Part shown: positions 18,223 through 22,412 of the stretch, in pieces
Position numbering within the stretch: position 1 is the stretch's first letter
Layout of the letters: each line of letters opens with the position of its first letter
From: a virus
Strand: one strand, 5' to 3'
Length of the DNA stretch: 22,412 bases
IMG/VR virus record: IMGVR_UViG_3300021138_002083
Span: 1 to 22,412 of that record
Notes under the pieces: generated by a model
The model's input: the letters and a program-made list of their open reading frames with translations, nothing else
What the model was told of the DNA's origin: nothing
Database searches by the model: none
Position numbers and translations under genes: made by a program

Positions 18223-20034
18223 ATGGACAATATAAAAGCAAGTGACTTTTTAGCAGAAACTTTAGAAAATTTAGGAATAACGCACGCTTTCGGAATTATT
18301 GGAGCGGGGAACGTACATTTATTCGAATCGATTGCTAGTAGAGGCTACACAAAAATAATTTGTGTTCATCACGAACAAGCTGCAACAATGGCGATGCAAA
18401 CCTATTATCGTATTAGCGGAAAAATAGCAGCGTGTTTACTAACGACTGGCGCCGGATCAACTAACGGAGTTACTGGAGTAGTTTCGGCATGGGCTGATTC
18501 TATTCCCGGTATTGTCATTGCAGGAAATGAAAACTCTAAGTATACACTACCATATAGTCCTTATAGAATGTGGGGAGTTCAAGGATATGATTCGGTAGAT
18601 ATGATTAAAAAAGTAACTAAGTACTCAAATCGTGTAGTCGCTCCTGAAAATATTCAATACGAGTTAGAAAAAGCCAAGCATATCTCATTACATCAAAGAC
18701 CGGGCCCAGTTTGGATTGAAATTCCTATGGACATTCAGAGTAGCTTTGTATCTAAAGAAAAATGTGAGCATTACGTTCCTCCTATAGATGGTACTTTTAT
18801 TAATAATCAATTAAACTTGCAAATCGATAACATAATAAATTCTTTAATAGAATCTGAAAGACCAATTCTTTGGCTAGGTCACGGGATACGATTAGCAAAT
18901 GCAGAAAAAAAGATTAAAACATTACTAGAAGTGTTAGAGATACCTTCTCTAGTTTCTTGGGCCGGTATTGACATGATCGATTCTAACCACCCATTGGTAT
19001 ATGGTAGAGCGGGTGTATACGGACAAAGGGCAGCAAACTTTATTTTACAAAATAGCGATTATGTATTAACAATTGGTACTAGATTAGCATTACCTCAAAT
19101 TGGATACAACCTTACAGAATTAGCTAGAGACGCAACGATTGATGTGGTCGATATTGATCCAAACGAGGCAACCAAAAATAAATCAAGAACCAGAGAATCA
19201 GTTGTCTGTGATGCTGGATTGTTTTTAGATATTCTTATTGAAAGAGTTAGTAACCTTAAAATTTCTAAAAAGAATTGGATAAAGCAATGCGACAAATACA
19301 GAGATCAATTTCCATGGGTAGATACTGAACATGCTGATAAGGAAGGGTTTATTAATTCTTATAGATTTATGCAAGAATTAAACAAACACTTTAAACCAAA
19401 TCAGATTGTAGTAACTGACATGGGAACTGCGCTACTGTCAGGACACCAGGTCTTAAAGATAAACTCGGGACAACGGTTGTTAACATCTACTGGTTTAGGA
19501 GAAATGGGGTATGGATTACCCGGAGCGATTGGTGCCAGCGTTGCTACAGATTACGGCGAAGTAATGTGTTTAAATTGCGACGGTGGAATGATGCTAAATT
19601 TACAAGAATTACAAACAATGGCTCATTTTAAACTTCCTATTAAACTTTTTATTTTTAACAATGACGGATATCTAATGATTAAGCATACACAAAATGCTTT
19701 ATTTAAGACTAACAGTGTTGGTGTTGATGCATCGACCGGAGTAACATGTCCCGATTTTAGTCGCTTAGCCGATGCATTTGAAATTCCGTCATATCAAATC
19801 AGATCATGGGACGACTTTAATGAAGTTATTCCTAAAGTTCAAGCTGAACTTGGTCCTGTAATATGCGAAGTTTTTATGCACCCAAAACAACTATTTTCTC
19901 CTAAATTAGGTATGACAATGAGAGAAGATGGAACTTTAGTTTCTTCACCACTTGAAGACTTGTCCCCCTTACTGCCTCGCGATGTACTGAAAGAAGTAAT
20001 GATTGTTGGTTTACACAAAAAATCAATCACTTAA
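18223..20034 (+). CDS. TPP-dependent acetolactate-synthase-like enzyme (YerE-like 2-ketoacid acyl transferase)
   Basis: The 603-residue protein has the three-domain ThDP-enzyme layout. The Pyr domain has the proton-relay Glu (E51 in CVHHEQAATMAM), then TTGAGSTNGVTGVVSAWADS. A central TH3-like domain runs from about 200 to 340. The PP domain has the C-D453-G-G ... N479-N480 motif binding ThDP and metal. With an rfbH two genes upstream, the closest functional parallel is YerE of Yersinia, which decarboxylates pyruvate and adds the acetyl unit to C4 of CDP-3,6-dideoxy-4-keto-glucose, giving yersiniose. True acetolactate synthase is less likely, as no regulatory subunit or branched-chain amino-acid genes are nearby. 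The donor ketoacid here is open: see the DmpFG-like genes next to it. Confidence 0.85.
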   Translation: MDNIKASDFLAETLENLGITHAFGIIGAGNVHLFESIASRGYTKIICVHHEQAATMAMQTYYRISGKIAACLLTTGAGSTNGVTGVVSAWADSIPGIVIAGNENSKYTLPYSPYRMWGVQGYDSVDMIKKVTKYSNRVVAPENIQYELEKAKHISLHQRPGPVWIEIPMDIQSSFVSKEKCEHYVPPIDGTFINNQLNLQIDNIINSLIESERPILWLGHGIRLANAEKKIKTLLEVLEIPSLVSWAGIDMIDSNHPLVYGRAGVYGQRAANFILQNSDYVLTIGTRLALPQIGYNLTELARDATIDVVDIDPNEATKNKSRTRESVVCDAGLFLDILIERVSNLKISKKNWIKQCDKYRDQFPWVDTEHADKEGFINSYRFMQELNKHFKPNQIVVTDMGTALLSGHQVLKINSGQRLLTSTGLGEMGYGLPGAIGASVATDYGEVMCLNCDGGMMLNLQELQTMAHFKLPIKLFIFNNDGYLMIKHTQNALFKTNSVGVDASTGVTCPDFSRLADAFEIPSYQIRSWDDFNEVIPKVQAELGPVICEVFMHPKQLFSPKLGMTMREDGTLVSSPLEDLSPLLPRDVLKEVMIVGLHKKSIT

Positions 20035-20035
20035 C

Positions 20036-20914
20036 ATGAGCAAACTTAAAGTAGCAATTCTAGGAACAGGAAATATCGGGACTGACTTGTTAGTGAAAAT
20101 TACCAAATCAGAATATCTGTCTTGCACAATGTTTACTGGGAGAAATTTAAATTCTGTTGGAATGCGTAGAGCAAAGTCTTTGGGTATTGCTATTTCGGAT
20201 CAAGGAATTAACGAAATTGTTAATGATCCTAGCATATGTGATGTAGTAGTAGACTGCACTTCAGCGCAAGCACATCATGATCACTGGCCTATCTGTCATA
20301 GTTTAGGAAAAACGGTTATTGACCTTACCCCTGCTAAACTGGGTAGTTTCTGTGTTCCGGCTGTAGCAAATGAATCTTGGAACGACAATGAAACAAAGAA
20401 TATTAACATGATCACTTGTGGTGGGCAAACGAGCATTCCAATAGCATTTGCCCTAAGCAGAGTTCATAAAGATATAGAATACATTGAAGTAGTATCAAAT
20501 ATCGCGTCACTAAGTGCAGGCCCGGCAACAAGGCAAAATCTTGATGAGTATGTGGAAACTACACAACTGGCACTTTGTGAATTATCAGGAGCAAAAAGTG
20601 CTAAAGCGATATTAATTTTAAATCCAGCAAATCCTCCTATATATATGATAACAACCATCTATGCAAAGATTAAACATCCTAACTTAGAAATGATAAAAAA
20701 ATCGGTAGAAGAAATGGTCGATCATGTTCGTCAGTATGTTCCGGGGTATCAGTTGGTTGTGCCACCTTTAGTCAGAGACAATACGGTAATTTTAACAGTT
20801 AAGGTATTAGGTGCCGGAGACCACTTACCTCAATATGCCGGTAACTTAGATATAATCAATTGTGCGGCTATTGCAATCTTAGATTCGATAGCAAAGTCAA
20901 AATTAGGGATATGA
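20036..20914 (+). CDS. Acylating acetaldehyde dehydrogenase, DmpF/MhpF family
   Basis: The 292-residue product shows GTGNIG (10-15) for NAD binding, catalytic Cys128 in MITCGGQTSIP, and the family segment VSNIASLSAGPATRQNLDEY. It interconverts acetaldehyde + CoA + NAD and acetyl-CoA + NADH. I chose the ATG at 20036, one base after the TPP-enzyme stop; the frame is open from 20003 but lies inside that gene. DmpF forms a channelled complex with the aldolase DmpG, encoded one base downstream, in catechol meta-cleavage pathways. No other genes of that pathway are present, so a biosynthetic use in sugar-branch formation is more likely here. Confidence 0.93.
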   Translation: MSKLKVAILGTGNIGTDLLVKITKSEYLSCTMFTGRNLNSVGMRRAKSLGIAISDQGINEIVNDPSICDVVVDCTSAQAHHDHWPICHSLGKTVIDLTPAKLGSFCVPAVANESWNDNETKNINMITCGGQTSIPIAFALSRVHKDIEYIEVVSNIASLSAGPATRQNLDEYVETTQLALCELSGAKSAKAILILNPANPPIYMITTIYAKIKHPNLEMIKKSVEEMVDHVRQYVPGYQLVVPPLVRDNTVILTVKVLGAGDHLPQYAGNLDIINCAAIAILDSIAKSKLGI

Positions 20915-20915
20915 T

Positions 20916-21944
20916 ATGAAAAAAATACTTATTACCGACCCAACACTGCGTGATGGAAATCATGCTATAAGACATCAACTTAAAAAAGAACACTTTGCTA
21001 TGTATTGCCGAGCTGCTGACTTAGCAGGAATTCCGATCGTTGAAGTTGGGCATGGAAACGGATTAGGAGCATCGTCTCTACTAGTAGGTGAATCAGCAAC
21101 TAGTGACTATGATATCTTGTCGATCAGCAGAGAAAATTTAAAAAAATCAAAACTATCTATACATGTTATCCCAGGTTTTTGCACGATAAAGCAACACTTG
21201 AATATGGCAATCGACTTGGGAGTAGATATATTTAGAGTAGGCAGCCATGTTACAGAAGCAGATGTTACTAAACGCCATATTGAATATATTAGGCATTCAG
21301 GAAAAACAGTCTGGGGAGTATTGATGATGAGTCATATGGCCCCTATTTCTCAACTAGTTAACGAATCTAAGAAAATGGAGTCGTACGGAGCCCAGGCTAT
21401 TGTTATCATGGATTCATCTGGGAATTACTTAGAAGAAGATGTTTATTCTAGAATTAATGCACTAGTTTCCGAATTGCCGATTCCAATAGGATTTCATGGA
21501 CACAATAATTTAGGATTAGCCGTGGGAAATTCAGTTTCTGCTATCAAGGCCGGTGCATCGATTATTGACGGAACAGTAAGAGGGTTTGGTGCAGGTGCCG
21601 GTAACACACAACTAGAAGCTATTGTTGCGGTATTAGAGCGAATAGGTTACGACACCGGGATTGATTTATATAAACTCCTAGATTTGGCAGACTTAGTTGA
21701 AAAAGAATTTAATCCAGTTCCACCTCACATTTCGCCTATATCAATAATTAGTGGATTAGCCGGAGTTTTTTCTGGATTTGCTAAACAAGTTACTTCAGTG
21801 GCTCGTGATTACCGAGTTGACCCCAGGGATATATTTATGGAATTAGGTAAAAGGAAAGCGGTAGCAGGTCAAGAAAGTTTAATTATTGAAGTTGCACAAG
21901 AGTTGGCAGCAGCAAAAAGTAAAGAAGAGTATCATGGATTCTAA
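20916..21944 (+). CDS. 4-hydroxy-2-oxovalerate aldolase, DmpG/BphI family
   Basis: The 342-residue class II TIM-barrel aldolase shows TDPTLRDGNHA (7-17) with R12, D13 and H16, the metal ligands H194 and H196 in GFHGHNNLGLAVGNS, and GTVRGFGAGAGNTQLE. It cleaves or forms 4-hydroxy-2-oxopentanoate from pyruvate and acetaldehyde. Together with the DmpF-like gene one base upstream it makes the standard aldolase-dehydrogenase pair. The stop overlaps the next gene by 11 bases. In this setting it may run in the synthetic direction to supply a 4-hydroxy-2-oxoacid; that is my inference, not known. Confidence 0.93.
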   Translation: MKKILITDPTLRDGNHAIRHQLKKEHFAMYCRAADLAGIPIVEVGHGNGLGASSLLVGESATSDYDILSISRENLKKSKLSIHVIPGFCTIKQHLNMAIDLGVDIFRVGSHVTEADVTKRHIEYIRHSGKTVWGVLMMSHMAPISQLVNESKKMESYGAQAIVIMDSSGNYLEEDVYSRINALVSELPIPIGFHGHNNLGLAVGNSVSAIKAGASIIDGTVRGFGAGAGNTQLEAIVAVLERIGYDTGIDLYKLLDLADLVEKEFNPVPPHISPISIISGLAGVFSGFAKQVTSVARDYRVDPRDIFMELGKRKAVAGQESLIIEVAQELAAAKSKEEYHGF

Positions 21945-22412
21945 AGTAAAAACAGTATTAATTACCGGGGCTACAGGTTTTATTGGTTATTTTTTAGTTA
22001 AAGAATTTATTAAAGACTATAATGTTATTTGTATAGTACGTCCGAATTCTAGAAATTTAATAAGGCTTGAAGAATTTAAAAATAAAATTACTTTAATCGA
22101 ACATAACTTAAAGGACAGTTATGATTCTATCTTTAATAAGTTAAAAAATGTAAACCTGATCTTACACGCCGGGGGAAACCCGAGTTCAGAAGATAGCGTC
22201 AACAATCCAGTTCCTCTTATTACTGATAACATACTCGGGACTTTGCAGGTATTAGAATTGTCAAGGAAGTTAAGTTTAGATAGGTTTTTTTACTATGCAG
22301 CCGGAGAATCTTTTGGGCCTGTGCTAAAAAACCAAGATTCCCTAGAAACTGACCCATACAATAGTTTAAGTCCATATGCAGCCGCTAAAGCGGGCGGTGA
22401 AGAGTTATGTAC
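21934..22412 (+). CDS. NAD-dependent epimerase/dehydratase (extended SDR), partial
   Basis: The ATG at 21934 overlaps the aldolase 3' end by 11 bases; the frame stays open to the right edge (159 residues seen). VLITGATGFIGYFLVKEF (8-25) is the Rossmann GxxGxxG motif, VRPNSRN follows, LILHAGG is the typical fourth strand, and SPYAAAKAGGEEL carries the Y-x3-K catalytic pair. It is an extended SDR acting on a nucleotide sugar. It does not look like RfbG (CDP-glucose 4,6-dehydratase). Reduction or epimerisation of the branched sugar is plausible. The C-terminal substrate domain is outside the window. Confidence 0.9.
   Translation, partial: MDSKVKTVLITGATGFIGYFLVKEFIKDYNVICIVRPNSRNLIRLEEFKNKITLIEHNLKDSYDSIFNKLKNVNLILHAGGNPSSEDSVNNPVPLITDNILGTLQVLELSRKLSLDRFFYYAAGESFGPVLKNQDSLETDPYNSLSPYAAAKAGGEELC

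Noticed and set aside
18223-20034. True acetolactate synthase for branched-chain amino acids
   Set aside because: No small regulatory subunit or ilv/leu genes; the neighbours are sugar-modifying enzymes.
20036-21944. Catabolic aromatic meta-cleavage pathway fragment
   Set aside because: The DmpF/DmpG-like pair stands alone among nucleotide-sugar genes, with no dioxygenase, hydrolase or hydratase genes nearby.
1-22412. tRNA genes
   Set aside because: Reading the gaps between genes showed no cloverleaf with a T-loop GTTCGA-type core; no automated scan was possible.

Overview
The window looks like part of a large tailed (T4-like, myovirus-type) bacteriophage genome, probably infecting a Gram-negative aquatic bacterium. 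The evidence is dense packing of short genes on one strand with 1-11 base overlaps, phage-typical ORFan proteins, a phage-type ATP-dependent DNA ligase, a SprT-like protease, octamers resembling the T4 late promoter (TATAAATA), and host-derived genes (clpP, clpX, clpS, hsp20, bS21) that recur in marine and freshwater phages. No capsid, terminase or polymerase gene lies in the window, so the phage assignment is strong inference, not proof. The host is not identifiable from this sequence.

Layout. (1) 1-1828, minus strand: small early-type genes, including an archaeal/eukaryotic-type peptidyl-tRNA hydrolase (Pth2), bounded by two copies of a repeated sigma70-like promoter cassette. (2) 1829-5536, minus: two proteins with T4-like capsid-targeting N-termini, a four-helix membrane protein with a di-haem cytochrome b histidine pattern, ClpP, and a SprT-like metalloprotease. 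(3) 5656-6641, plus: a membrane-anchored protein with a histone-H1-like lysine tail, and a phosphoesterase-fold protein that has lost most metal ligands. (4) 6634-10343, minus: ClpS, an IbpA-like small heat-shock protein with a ROSE-like RNA thermometer in its leader, bS21, ClpX and a membrane coiled-coil protein. (5) 10361-14161, minus: DNA ligase and a run of small unknowns, including a free-standing WGR-like domain. (6) 14162-16075, minus: a GC-richer patch with a small (p)ppGpp hydrolase, unknowns, a structured intergenic element and four strong sigma70-like promoters. (7) 16214 to the right edge, plus: an AT-rich nucleotide-sugar operon (RfbH/DdhC-type CDP-4-keto-6-deoxyglucose 3-dehydrase, FkbM methyltransferase, YerE-like TPP enzyme, DmpF-like acylating aldehyde dehydrogenase, DmpG-like aldolase, SDR epimerase), cut by the window edge.

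How it fits together. Three kinds of start signal are visible: TTGCAT/TTGCGT-N16-TATAAT cassettes with an upstream 16-base repeated motif, TTGACA/TTGACT-N16-TATA(A/C)T promoters, and CATAAATA-N4-ATG late-type boxes that would give leaderless mRNAs. Many genes act on host proteostasis and translation (ClpX, ClpP, ClpS, Hsp20, bS21, Pth2, (p)ppGpp hydrolase). The right-hand operon probably builds a 4-C-branched 3,6-dideoxyhexose for a surface glycan. I propose, as inference only, that the DmpFG-like pair makes a 4-hydroxy-2-oxoacid that the TPP enzyme uses as acyl donor.
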